Origin: FEB-25 sp963822175 | GTDB taxonomy: Bacteria > Chloroflexota > Anaerolineae > Anaerolineales > UBA4823 | NCBI GenBank assembly: GCA_963822175.1 | Contig: CAWGGJ010000008.1 | Span: 186,001-250,000, forward strand | DNA length: 64,000 nt | Direction: 5' to 3' | In this document: one piece after another, positions 17,585-26,238 of the stretch | Numbering within the stretch: the first letter of the stretch is position 1 | Layout: every line of letters starts with the position of its first letter | Position numbers and translations under genes: made by a program | Notes under the pieces: model-generated | The model's input: the letters and a program-made list of their open reading frames with translations, nothing else | Told to the model about the DNA's origin: nothing | Database searches by the model: none

Positions 17585-20500
17585 ATGAAGGGCCACATTT
17601 TTTCGATTATCAGCAGCCATGCAGCGCACCGGAGTAGATCCTATTTCAGCACGGGGATCGTTCTTTTGCTTATGCTGGTGTCCTTCTCATCGGCAGCAGC
17701 GTTGGACCAGGCGTTGGACCCGTTCGGGCAGGTGGAGAGTAGTCCTGCACCAATCTCGACCCTGACGGAGGACCAGCTCCTGCCCAGGGTGGAATACGGA
17801 TATACGTTCAACGAATATCTGGTGGTGTGGGATGATGTGATCCGGGATTTTGACCACGACATATACGCCATCCGGGTGAATGACCAGGGAATGCCGGTAT
17901 ATGGTGAAATATCTGTGGGTGCAAGTGGGAGGATGGACATACGACCGGATATTGCCTTCAGTTTAAATATGAACGAATACCTGGTGGTGTGGGAGAACGA
18001 ATATTCGACCACGGACCATGATATCTACGCCCAACGGGTGAGTGCGGACGGCAGCCTGGTAGGTGGCGAGATCCATGTGGCCTATACCGGTGCCTATGAC
18101 CGCAAACCGGTGGTGGTCTACAACCCCTGGACGTACCAGTACCTGGTGGTGTTCGAGCGCAACATGGGCTCGGATGAGTTCACCCAGCTGGACATCATGG
18201 CGCAGCGGCTGACCGAAGATGGTTTGCTGATGGGCGGGGAGATCACCATCGCCAACGGGTACCTGGATGAGCAATTGCCGGCTGTGGCATGTGATGGCAT
18301 TAATTACCTGGTTGCCTGGCAGGGGGATTATTCTGAGGAGACGAACATATACGGACAAAGGGTGCAATATGACGGGACATTGATCGGCTCCATGTTTGGG
18401 GTCTCGACCTGGGGGAACGACCAGCTGGTGCCACGCCTGGCATACAACAGCGATGATGCGCAGTATTTCGTGGTCTGGGAGGACCATTATTTCTCGCCCT
18501 GGGAAATCAACGGGCAACGCTTGGACCAGTATGGGAATTTGATCGGCAACCCGGTGGGAGTGGCCGTTGGAGGCACAAAGAACCACACCGACCCGGATGT
18601 GGCTTACATGGATAACACGCGCAGCTACCTGGTGGTGTGGCAGTTTGAGTATTCCACCAGCGATCATGATATCTACAGCCGGCGGGTGGCCTATGATGGC
18701 TCGCAGCCTGAGGCAGAGGTGGGCATATCAACGCTTGGAACTGAGGAAAAACACCCTGCGTTGGCCTCCAATACGCTTGAGCAGGGGATGGTGGTGTGGG
18801 AGGACTGGCGGAATTATTATTCCAATGGGGTGGACATCTATGGCTCACTGGAGACGGTGTATGTGCCGGTATTGTCTGGGGTGGTGTATGAAGGTGACCC
18901 TGGAGATTATTCAATCCCGTTCCCTGGGGTGTATGTGGAGCTGGGGTGCTCAAACGACCAGGGATATTTCGGCACGCTGACCTCGTGGACATGGACGGAT
19001 GCGTATGGGCAATACTTCCTGCCCGCCTACACCATTTGCGAATACTATAATATTCGTGAGACGGATGCGGCAGGATATTTTTCGGTGGGAGCTCAGACGC
19101 AGGGCGGGGTAGTATACAGCAGTAACTGGATCTATTACAATTACCCACTGGGCGGCAAAGTGCTGACGGGGAACAATTTCTGGGATAAACCGGAAGGGCC
19201 AGGAGACATTACCCCACCGGGGAACTGGGCGAACTTTGAACCGACCGGCTGGGTGAACGTGCAGACGGTGCCGGTGAGCGAGCAGGTGCAGGACACTCAA
19301 TCGGGGTTGGACGTCTCCACGGCACAATACCAGTATTCGATCGACAATGGGGATGTGTGGAGCGGGTGGATGCCGGCTTCGATCACGGGGAATGATGGGA
19401 CGACGGATCCGCAGACGATATCAGCCAATGTCCCCTTCGGGCAGGATTCAGGGCCAGACAGCCACAACCGGGTCATGTTCCAGGTGCAGGATATAGCGGA
19501 GAACACAGGAACGAGCCCAGAATATGTGGTGAGGATCGATTCGGTACCGCCAACAAACCCGACGAGCATTTCCAGCCCCACGCATACCCCCTACGTGTGG
19601 TCGAACAACCAGTACATCACTGTCCAATGGACGGGTGCCACCGACGAGCGCAGCGGGATCTATGGCTATTCCACCAGCTATGATCATAATCAATACACAA
19701 TCCCGGATATCTACCGTGATACAGCTGATCCGTCTCAAGAGTTTTACGTGTATGAAGATTCTAACACCTGGTGGATCCATGTTCGGTCGCTGGATAATGC
19801 CGGGAATGCAGCTGCAGGGGCTGTGCATTATGGACCATTTTATATCGATGCAGAACCACCGACAGCCTGGTTTACTAATCAAAATGGATCGGTGAATGTA
19901 CCGAATATCACCATTTTTTGGTATGGAGGGGATAACCTCTCTGGCGTGGTTGCTTATGATGTCCAGACGAACACGAATAATGGGGGCTGGGTCGACTGGC
20001 GTGTCAATACTCCCGACACGTATGCGGTTTTTTCCGGGTTGGCTGGCCAGGATGTATCCTTTCGCGTACGGGCAAGGGATAATGCTGGCAATATTGGTGA
20101 TTGGTCAAGCCTGTTATGGATCCATTTTGGGGTGGATGTGACCGCCAATGTAAAAGATGAATCAGGTGCAAATTTACTATATGCAAAGGTTTACCATAAT
20201 AATGTATTAATTGGGGTTACTGGCGCTAATGGCTCGGTCACCATTCCAGATACATTAATTGGCGACAGTCTATCCGCCATGTATCTCGTATATACTAAAC
20301 CAGCTGGTAAGCCGGATCATCTCAGGGATGGATCGATCAGTTGGGGATGGCGCGTCTACCTAACCAGTATCGATATTCCTAATGATGGTTCACCGCAGCT
20401 ATTTCATGTGATTGACACGAATGTGCAACAACAGCTGATTGTACGCAAGGACCAGGCACTGATCGGGGCACACATTATAATCGTGGTGCAGTGGGATGCA

Positions 20501-22123
20501 ACTGCAACGATCTTGAATGATATCCGGGAGGGGGCAATCAGTGCATCATCATTTTTATATGATGTTACCGATGGTCAATTCTTTTACGAGACTGTTGAAA
20601 TCTTTGATAACGGTCAGAATGGGCCTGCCAATGACATGTATATTTATACCGACAACACGGTCTGGCCGAATGCATTTATTGGTGCAATCAAAGATAAAAC
20701 AGGGCGGATGATGTTTCCCCCAGAGTTTGGGCCAACCTGGTCAAGTAAAAGAGCATATGACACCATGATCCATGAATTTGGTCATTATGGGTTATGGCTT
20801 TTTGACGAATATAAAGTCAGGAGTGGCGCTGGTGGAGGATTCTGTACGATCAACTGGGAAAACGCAACACCTGATACGAGGGCTAGCATCATGGCCAAAT
20901 CGGATATCTCAAGTGAATTGTGTTCTACGGCTGATCCGAATCATATGCATAATACTAATACTGAACAGGATGCTCAGAATAATGGTGAATCTACCTGGCA
21001 AACAGTGATGCGCGTATATGCTGATTCAAATGTTCCCAACAGGTGGATCTTGCAATCCCCGGATACGCGCTATGTGCCAGTAGTTCCTGGCCCCACCGAT
21101 TATCAGGTTTCACCTTGGATGAGCATTTATGTGACCGATAATATTACACCCGTTTGTGCTCCATATAGTCTGCATGTCAGTTATGAGGGGAATCCTGTTC
21201 CTGATGCATTGGTGACGGTGGAAGGTTCGGGGGGTAAGATTTCAATCCAGGGCAAAACAGACGAAGGTGGTAATATCACTATTCGGGGAGCTTATAACGG
21301 TGACATGATCTTTGTGAAAATCGGAGATCGCTCCGCATACACAACAATCACATGCTCCCCAGGCTCCTTGGGAGGAGAGTCAATAACAAGTCCAAATTCA
21401 ATCATCATCGAACCTGATCCATTCATCCTGGATACTTTTATCCTGCCTTTGAACAATACGTCCGTCCAGATACAGGCAAAAGCCTCCGTTGAGCTGTCCT
21501 ACCCACCCCAGGTCGTCCTATGGCAGGATGCTGCCAGCCAACCGATCCATGTATCCATGTCATACGATGCTGGTCTTGGCATGTATGTCGGCCAGGCATC
21601 CTTGGATGTGAATCTGGATATGAGTGGGTTTGCGCGTGTCATCGCCACTGATATTTACGCTCGATCAGTCATGAAAATAGTACCATTGAACCTGCAGACT
21701 CTGGATCCTACCCTTCCGACCCGGGTGAGATCAAGTGATAATCGCCTTGAGCTCCTGCTTCAACCTGGCAGCATTGTTGGTGATCCGGCGATAACAGTCC
21801 AGTTTGCTTCCGGTATGGCTCTGGAGCAAGGCTCTTTACGAATAATCGGTTCTGCGTATACGATAGTCACTTCCAATGGTGAATATCTACTGAACCAACC
21901 TGCCATGCTTAATATATATTATCCAATTAATCAATTTAGGCTGCTTGACAATGAGAGATTGGGACTTTATAAATGGGATCAGCTCAGCCAAACCTGGGTA
22001 CTCGTCAGCACCGACGTCGATTCTGAAAACCAGCTGATCTCAGCTGAGATCACCGAGCTGGGCACATTTGCAGTCATGGCACCACCGTTTTACTTCTATC
22101 AGCTACCGCTCATCAGAAAGTAA
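17585..22123 (+). CDS. 1512-residue secreted protein with CLCA-like metalloprotease motif
   Basis: A large secreted protein. Parts in order: signal peptide (about 1-40); repeats of E-Y-L-V-V-W-x-D ... D-I-Y-x-x-R-V to about residue 410, propeller-like; a carboxypeptidase-regulatory-like domain (about 430-520); several Ig-like segments to about 860, the first with the S-G-L ... Q-Y-x-x-S pattern; a region containing H1063-E-F-G-H1067 followed by F-D-E-Y at 1073-1076; then further beta-rich domains and the tail Y-Q-L-P-L-I-R-K. HExxH followed within ten residues by a D-E-Y is the zinc-site pattern of CLCA-type metalloproteases. The start is ATG 17585, 5 nt after AGGAG; GTG 17579 lies inside that site. 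Base use turns clearly more AT-rich from about 19.7 kb. Probably an extracellular protease or self-processing surface protein. Confidence 0.8.
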   Translation: MKGHIFSIISSHAAHRSRSYFSTGIVLLLMLVSFSSAAALDQALDPFGQVESSPAPISTLTEDQLLPRVEYGYTFNEYLVVWDDVIRDFDHDIYAIRVNDQGMPVYGEISVGASGRMDIRPDIAFSLNMNEYLVVWENEYSTTDHDIYAQRVSADGSLVGGEIHVAYTGAYDRKPVVVYNPWTYQYLVVFERNMGSDEFTQLDIMAQRLTEDGLLMGGEITIANGYLDEQLPAVACDGINYLVAWQGDYSEETNIYGQRVQYDGTLIGSMFGVSTWGNDQLVPRLAYNSDDAQYFVVWEDHYFSPWEINGQRLDQYGNLIGNPVGVAVGGTKNHTDPDVAYMDNTRSYLVVWQFEYSTSDHDIYSRRVAYDGSQPEAEVGISTLGTEEKHPALASNTLEQGMVVWEDWRNYYSNGVDIYGSLETVYVPVLSGVVYEGDPGDYSIPFPGVYVELGCSNDQGYFGTLTSWTWTDAYGQYFLPAYTICEYYNIRETDAAGYFSVGAQTQGGVVYSSNWIYYNYPLGGKVLTGNNFWDKPEGPGDITPPGNWANFEPTGWVNVQTVPVSEQVQDTQSGLDVSTAQYQYSIDNGDVWSGWMPASITGNDGTTDPQTISANVPFGQDSGPDSHNRVMFQVQDIAENTGTSPEYVVRIDSVPPTNPTSISSPTHTPYVWSNNQYITVQWTGATDERSGIYGYSTSYDHNQYTIPDIYRDTADPSQEFYVYEDSNTWWIHVRSLDNAGNAAAGAVHYGPFYIDAEPPTAWFTNQNGSVNVPNITIFWYGGDNLSGVVAYDVQTNTNNGGWVDWRVNTPDTYAVFSGLAGQDVSFRVRARDNAGNIGDWSSLLWIHFGVDVTANVKDESGANLLYAKVYHNNVLIGVTGANGSVTIPDTLIGDSLSAMYLVYTKPAGKPDHLRDGSISWGWRVYLTSIDIPNDGSPQLFHVIDTNVQQQLIVRKDQALIGAHIIIVVQWDATATILNDIREGAISASSFLYDVTDGQFFYETVEIFDNGQNGPANDMYIYTDNTVWPNAFIGAIKDKTGRMMFPPEFGPTWSSKRAYDTMIHEFGHYGLWLFDEYKVRSGAGGGFCTINWENATPDTRASIMAKSDISSELCSTADPNHMHNTNTEQDAQNNGESTWQTVMRVYADSNVPNRWILQSPDTRYVPVVPGPTDYQVSPWMSIYVTDNITPVCAPYSLHVSYEGNPVPDALVTVEGSGGKISIQGKTDEGGNITIRGAYNGDMIFVKIGDRSAYTTITCSPGSLGGESITSPNSIIIEPDPFILDTFILPLNNTSVQIQAKASVELSYPPQVVLWQDAASQPIHVSMSYDAGLGMYVGQASLDVNLDMSGFARVIATDIYARSVMKIVPLNLQTLDPTLPTRVRSSDNRLELLLQPGSIVGDPAITVQFASGMALEQGSLRIIGSAYTIVTSNGEYLLNQPAMLNIYYPINQFRLLDNERLGLYKWDQLSQTWVLVSTDVDSENQLISAEITELGTFAVMAPPFYFYQLPLIRK

Positions 22124-22147
22124 GGTCCTGAATCGGATATAAGTTTC

Positions 22148-22873
22148 TTGTCAGAAAAACCTGAAATCCATTCATCTGAAGAGCGAGCCAACGTAAAAGC
22201 TGGCGTTATTGCCCGCGGGATCCAGATCCTGGTCATGTTCCTGGTCATGGCGCTGGAGCTCTTCCTGGGTGCGGGTACGCTGGGCTGGGTGTGGGCATGG
22301 GTCTTTTTGGGAATTGGGCTGGTAAGCGTGTCCATCAACGCAGTTTTCATGCTGCGCACCAGCCCCGAGACGGTGGCAGAACGCGGTAAACCCAAGGAAG
22401 TGCAGGCCTGGGATAAGTGGATCGGGGGTGGCTGGCTGATCGGACAGTACTTCCTGGTGCCGATCCTATGTGCTCTGGATTTCCGTTACGGTTGGACGGG
22501 TGAGATTGCGCTTGCATGGCATCTGCTGGGCGCTGTAGGCTATGCCCTCAGCCTGGGCTTGGTTGGCTGGGCGATGATTAGCAATGCCTACTTCTCCACG
22601 GCTGTGCGTATCCAATCTGACCGGGGGCAGCAGGTGTGTACCAAGGGTCCGTACCGGTATGTAAGGCATCCGGGATATGTTGGGTTTTTCTTCCAGGCAT
22701 TGAGTGTGCCTTTATTGCTCGGTTCACTATGGGCTCTGTTGTTTGCCATCCCGATCGCAGTGTTAATGGTCGTGCGCACATCGAAGGAAGACAACATGCT
22801 CCAGGAGAAGCTACCTGGCTATAAAGAATATTCTAAAGTAGTGAAGTATCGTTTATTACCCGGGATTTGGTGA
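22148..22873 (+). CDS. Isoprenylcysteine carboxylmethyltransferase-like membrane protein (copy 2)
   Basis: A 241-residue integral membrane protein with five or six hydrophobic segments. The C-terminal signature is C-T-K-G-P-Y-R-Y-V-R-H-P-G-Y-V-G near residues 160-175, then T-S-K-E-D near residue 217, with L-P-G-Y-K-E-Y close to the end. This is the S-adenosylmethionine-binding arrangement of ICMT/PEMT-like enzymes. The substrate is unknown. The start is TTG 22148, 24 nt after the previous stop, without an obvious Shine-Dalgarno, so the exact N terminus is uncertain. Related in family but not closely similar in sequence to the members at 9021 and 43560. Confidence 0.8.
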   Translation: MSEKPEIHSSEERANVKAGVIARGIQILVMFLVMALELFLGAGTLGWVWAWVFLGIGLVSVSINAVFMLRTSPETVAERGKPKEVQAWDKWIGGGWLIGQYFLVPILCALDFRYGWTGEIALAWHLLGAVGYALSLGLVGWAMISNAYFSTAVRIQSDRGQQVCTKGPYRYVRHPGYVGFFFQALSVPLLLGSLWALLFAIPIAVLMVVRTSKEDNMLQEKLPGYKEYSKVVKYRLLPGIW

Positions 22874-23025
22874 AGAGTAAAGGATCACAATATATATTTG
22901 TGTGCAATCCGTCACTCCTTCAGTAAAGTTGCGCGAAAATATAGCCTGACCAATTCAGTCCTTCAGTGTGGCCATTTCGCGGTTGTTTTTGTTGATAATA
23001 TTTAATACAGTAGAGAGAAGCTTCA

Positions 23026-23970
23026 ATGGATATTAACCAAAGTAAAGGCGAGTGGGTAAGTTTTAAACCCGGAGAGAGTCCCCTTTTTGTTTTGGATGTG
23101 GAAGCATTTCAAAAGAAACAGCCAGAACTTGATAACCTTTATCAAGCGCTGGCGGCTGCCCGTGAAAAAGGTGATAAAAGAGATGAGGGGATCCAGCTTC
23201 AAAATTTAGGCCTTACTTGTGGTTCGCTGTCGGTTTTTACGACAGCCATCGAATACTATCAAAAGGCATTGGTCATTTTCCGTGAAATCGGTGATCTCGC
23301 AGAAGAAGCGAACACCTTGAGCTTGATAGCCAGGGTTTTCCAGCCTATGAATCAACCGAAACTAGCGGTCGAAACTGCTGAAAAATCGCTGGAAATATAT
23401 TCCAGGATCGGCGAAAAATCAGGTGAAGCGAGACTGCTTGATTTTCTTGGGACAGCCTGCATCATCATTGGTGAAGATGGTCGAGCCCATAAGTATTATG
23501 ATCAATGCCTGGTCGTTTCTCGCGAAGCGGGAGATCGTTACCGTGAGGGGAAAGCGCTTGAAGGGTTGGGGGTGACATACATGATTTCAAATCACCTTGA
23601 GGAGTCAATAAAATCCTCTAAAAGTGCTCTCACCATTTTCAGAGATTTAGGTGACCAGCAGCAGGAGTCGGCAGTACTTCAAACCATCCTGTCATACTAC
23701 TTACGTCAAGGTTCATATCAACAGGCAATCGAACCCTGTGAGCAGGCGCTCGCCCTTGAAAAGGCAATGGGAAGACGCCCATCGGAGGCAATGGTTCTCA
23801 CGCAGTTGGGCAGTATATATTTTGGTTTGAAACAGCTGGATAAAGCGATCGAATTTACCCAGGAAGCAGTGCGAATTTACGATGATATCGGAGGAGGTCC
23901 CCGTTCGAAAGATGCCCATGAGCAGTTGGCTTATTTTCAGAAAAAAACCAAAAAATGGTGGCAGTTTTAG
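23026..23970 (+). CDS. Tetratricopeptide repeat protein
   Basis: A 314-residue protein made of about six 40-residue TPR units, each with A-x-x-Y-Y-x-x-A-L, a G-D or G-E turn and L-x-x-L-G. Repeats run from about residue 40 to 300. The 40-residue spacing is the type found in bacterial NB-ARC/SARP-associated and kinesin-light-chain-like TPR proteins. No signal peptide or enzyme domain is present, so it is probably a cytoplasmic scaffold for protein interaction. It lies upstream of perR with about 40 bp between; the PerR-type box in that gap suggests perR has its own promoter. Start ATG 23026 follows AGAGAAG. Confidence 0.85.
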   Translation: MDINQSKGEWVSFKPGESPLFVLDVEAFQKKQPELDNLYQALAAAREKGDKRDEGIQLQNLGLTCGSLSVFTTAIEYYQKALVIFREIGDLAEEANTLSLIARVFQPMNQPKLAVETAEKSLEIYSRIGEKSGEARLLDFLGTACIIIGEDGRAHKYYDQCLVVSREAGDRYREGKALEGLGVTYMISNHLEESIKSSKSALTIFRDLGDQQQESAVLQTILSYYLRQGSYQQAIEPCEQALALEKAMGRRPSEAMVLTQLGSIYFGLKQLDKAIEFTQEAVRIYDDIGGGPRSKDAHEQLAYFQKKTKKWWQF

Positions 23971-23975
23971 TATGA

Positions 23976-23997
23976 TATAATTATAGATAATGATTAT
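23976..23997 (+). promoter_or_regulatory. perR promoter with Per/Fur-type box
   Basis: TATAAT at 23976-23981 is a perfect -10. The palindrome ATAATGATTAT (23987-23997) matches the core of Per/Fur boxes (ATAATnATTAT) and would cover the transcription start. Autoregulation of perR is the natural reading. The -35 region is poor. Confidence 0.65.
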
Positions 23998-24017
23998 TTA
24001 TAAATAACAATTATCAT

Positions 24018-24467
24018 ATGCTAAACCATTTGACTGATAAAAATACGCGTTTTGATGAGTTAATATCATTATTGAAAGAACGCGATTACCGGCTGACTCC
24101 CCAACGGGTTGAGTTGGTGCGATTGATTGCTGCCAATGTAGGGCACCCCAGTGCATCTCAGCTGTATGCACAGATCAAGACCCAGTTCCCCACCCTGAGC
24201 CAGGCTACGGTATATAAAACCCTGGCATTACTCAAGGAAATGGACCAGGTGTTGGAGATCGACCTGGGTGATGATCGTCATTACGATGGCAATCGACCCA
24301 ACCCCCACCCTCATTTGATATGCCTGCAGTGCAAAAAGATCACCGACGGAGAGATCGAAATTGATCTTCCCACAATTCATAAACTGGAGCAAAGTTCTGG
24401 ATACACAATCGTGCGCTCACAAATCAACTTCTATGGCATCTGCCCTGAATGTAGGGTAAACAGATAA
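24018..24467 (+). CDS. perR: Fur family peroxide-responsive repressor PerR
   Basis: A 149-residue Fur-family regulator. The winged-helix part carries L-T-P-Q-R and Q-A-T-V-Y-K-T-L. The structural zinc site C102-x-x-C105 / C142-x-x-C145 is complete, and regulatory ligands H43, H97, H99 and D110 are present. The Asp after C-x-x-C-K-K-I-T fits PerR rather than Fur, which has Glu there. PerR-Fe senses H2O2 by oxidation of a histidine and represses peroxide-defence genes. The catalase gene next door is the obvious target. Start ATG 24018 has no Shine-Dalgarno and lies about 30 nt after the predicted transcription start, so the leader is very short. Confidence 0.85.
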   Translation: MLNHLTDKNTRFDELISLLKERDYRLTPQRVELVRLIAANVGHPSASQLYAQIKTQFPTLSQATVYKTLALLKEMDQVLEIDLGDDRHYDGNRPNPHPHLICLQCKKITDGEIEIDLPTIHKLEQSSGYTIVRSQINFYGICPECRVNR

Positions 24468-24520
24468 TCTTGTTTTTTATCCATGCTCAATGATCTCTAT
24501 TAAAAAAATATTATATAAAC

Positions 24521-24581
24521 AGGAGGTGGAATCATAAATAAGATAGCTAGTGTTGCCACCAGGAATAAACGACAAAAATAA
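24521..24581 (+). other. Orphan ribosome-binding site and 15-codon frame in the katA leader
   Basis: AGGAGGTGG at 24521-24529 is an ideal Shine-Dalgarno but is not followed by ATG, GTG or TTG. At the right distance stands ATA 24534, opening a 15-codon basic frame that stops at 24579-24581. It could be a remnant or leader peptide, or the ribosome-binding motif may be chance. The catalase gene has its own AAAGGAG further on. Confidence 0.25.
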
Positions 24582-24610
24582 TATATCAACTTAAATAAAA
24601 GGAGTAATCG

Positions 24611-26068
24611 ATGACCAAAAAGAAACTAACCACTGCTGCAGGTGCACCAGTACCCGATAATCAAAATGCCATCACTGCGGGTCCACGCGGCCCCATGCTG
24701 TTGCAGGACGTCTGGTATCTGGAGAAATTGGCTCATTTTGACCGGGAGGTGATCCCGGAGCGCCGCATGCATGCCAAAGGGTCAGGCGCTTTTGGCAAAT
24801 TTACCGTTACCCACGATATCACCAGGTATACCAAAGCCAAGCTCTTTTCAGCCATCGGCAAGGAGACCGAGGTTTTTGTGCGCTTCTCCACCGTTGCTGG
24901 TGAACGCGGGGCAGCCGATGCCGAGCGCGATATCCGCGGCTTCGCCATGAAGTTCTATACCGAAGAAGGAAACTGGGACCTGGTGGGTAATAATACGCCC
25001 GTCTTTTTCCTGCGCGACCCCCACAAATTCCCCGACCTCAACCGGGCGGTAAAACGCGATCCGCAAACAAACCTGCGCTCTGCGACCAATAACTGGGATT
25101 TCTGGACCTCTCTACCGGAAGCCCTGCACCAGGTGACCATCACCATGAGCGATAGGGGCATCCCCTACTCCTACCGCCACATGCATGGCTTTGGCAGCCA
25201 TACCTTCAGCATGATCAACGCCCGGAATGAACGTGTGTGGGTCAAATTCCACCTGCGTACCCAGCAGGGGATCAAGAATCTCACCGACCAGGAAGCCGAA
25301 GCGATCGTTGCCAAGGACCGCGAGAGTCATCAACGTGACCTGTTCGATAGCATCGCCAAGGGTGATTTCCCCCGCTGGACGATGTTCATCCAGGTGATGA
25401 GCGAAGAGCAAGCCAGGAAGATGCCCTACAACCCCTTCGACCTGACCAAGGTCTGGTCGCAAAAGGAGTTCCCCCTGAGCGAGGTGGGTGTGCTTGAGCT
25501 GAACCGCAACCCGGAGAACTATTTCCAGGATGTCGAACAGGCGGCATTTAACCCTGCCGCGGTTGTGCCAGGCATCAGTTTTTCACCGGATAAAATGCTG
25601 CAGGGTCGCCTCTTCTCCTACGGTGATGCCCAGCGCTACCGCCTGGGTGTCAACCACCACCAGATCCCGGTCAACAGCCCGAAGAATGCTCCGGCTCATC
25701 CGTCCCACCGCGATGGCCAGATGCGCGTGGATGGCAACCATGGTGCCACCCTGGGTTATGAGCCGAATAGCTTCGGTGAGTGGCAGGAACAACCAGAATA
25801 CAGGGATCCGCCATTAGACCTGTACGGTGCAGCAGATAATTGGAATTTCCGTGAGGATGATGATGATTATTTCACCCAGCCTGGGAAACTGTTCCGCCTG
25901 ATGAACAAGGCGCAACAGCAGGTGTTGTTTGAGAATACCGCCCGTGCCATGGGTGATGCGCCAGAATTCATTAAAATACGCCACATCGCCAACTGCCAGA
26001 AAGCTGACCCGGCTTATGGGAAGGGTGTAGCAGACGCACTTGGCATCTCTCTGGATAAAGTTAAATAA
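24611..26068 (+). CDS. katA: Haem catalase
   Basis: A 485-residue monofunctional catalase of the small-subunit (clade 3) size. The active-site signature F-D-R-E-x-I-P-E-R-R-M-H54 is complete, with H54 the distal histidine; N-N-T-P-V-F-F supplies the distal Asn, and R-L-F-S-Y-G-D-A-Q-R-Y-R the proximal haem Tyr. It disproportionates H2O2 in the cytoplasm. AAAAGGAG lies just before ATG 24611. It follows perR by 143 bp in the same direction, and PerR control is likely, although no clear second PerR box was found in that gap. A terminator follows 15 nt after the stop. Confidence 0.95.
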   Translation: MTKKKLTTAAGAPVPDNQNAITAGPRGPMLLQDVWYLEKLAHFDREVIPERRMHAKGSGAFGKFTVTHDITRYTKAKLFSAIGKETEVFVRFSTVAGERGAADAERDIRGFAMKFYTEEGNWDLVGNNTPVFFLRDPHKFPDLNRAVKRDPQTNLRSATNNWDFWTSLPEALHQVTITMSDRGIPYSYRHMHGFGSHTFSMINARNERVWVKFHLRTQQGIKNLTDQEAEAIVAKDRESHQRDLFDSIAKGDFPRWTMFIQVMSEEQARKMPYNPFDLTKVWSQKEFPLSEVGVLELNRNPENYFQDVEQAAFNPAAVVPGISFSPDKMLQGRLFSYGDAQRYRLGVNHHQIPVNSPKNAPAHPSHRDGQMRVDGNHGATLGYEPNSFGEWQEQPEYRDPPLDLYGAADNWNFREDDDDYFTQPGKLFRLMNKAQQQVLFENTARAMGDAPEFIKIRHIANCQKADPAYGKGVADALGISLDKVK

Positions 26069-26082
26069 ACGATCGATGCGAT

Positions 26083-26109
26083 AGGGGCAGCACCCCGCTG
26101 CCCCTTTTT
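26083..26109 (+). terminator. Rho-independent terminator of katA
   Basis: Eight-bp stem AGGGGCAG / CTGCCCCT (26083-26090 and 26098-26105) with a 7-nt loop, followed by five T. It starts 15 nt after the catalase stop. Confidence 0.9.
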
Positions 26110-26238
26110 GGTTTGAAAGTCATCATCTGGTATTGACGGTGTGTACGATGCCGATTTATGATATTATTCACAATCAGACTTTCAGTTATCAATAGCGTTT
26201 ATTGGTTCTAAATCTGTTTTTTTTATATTGGAGATACT

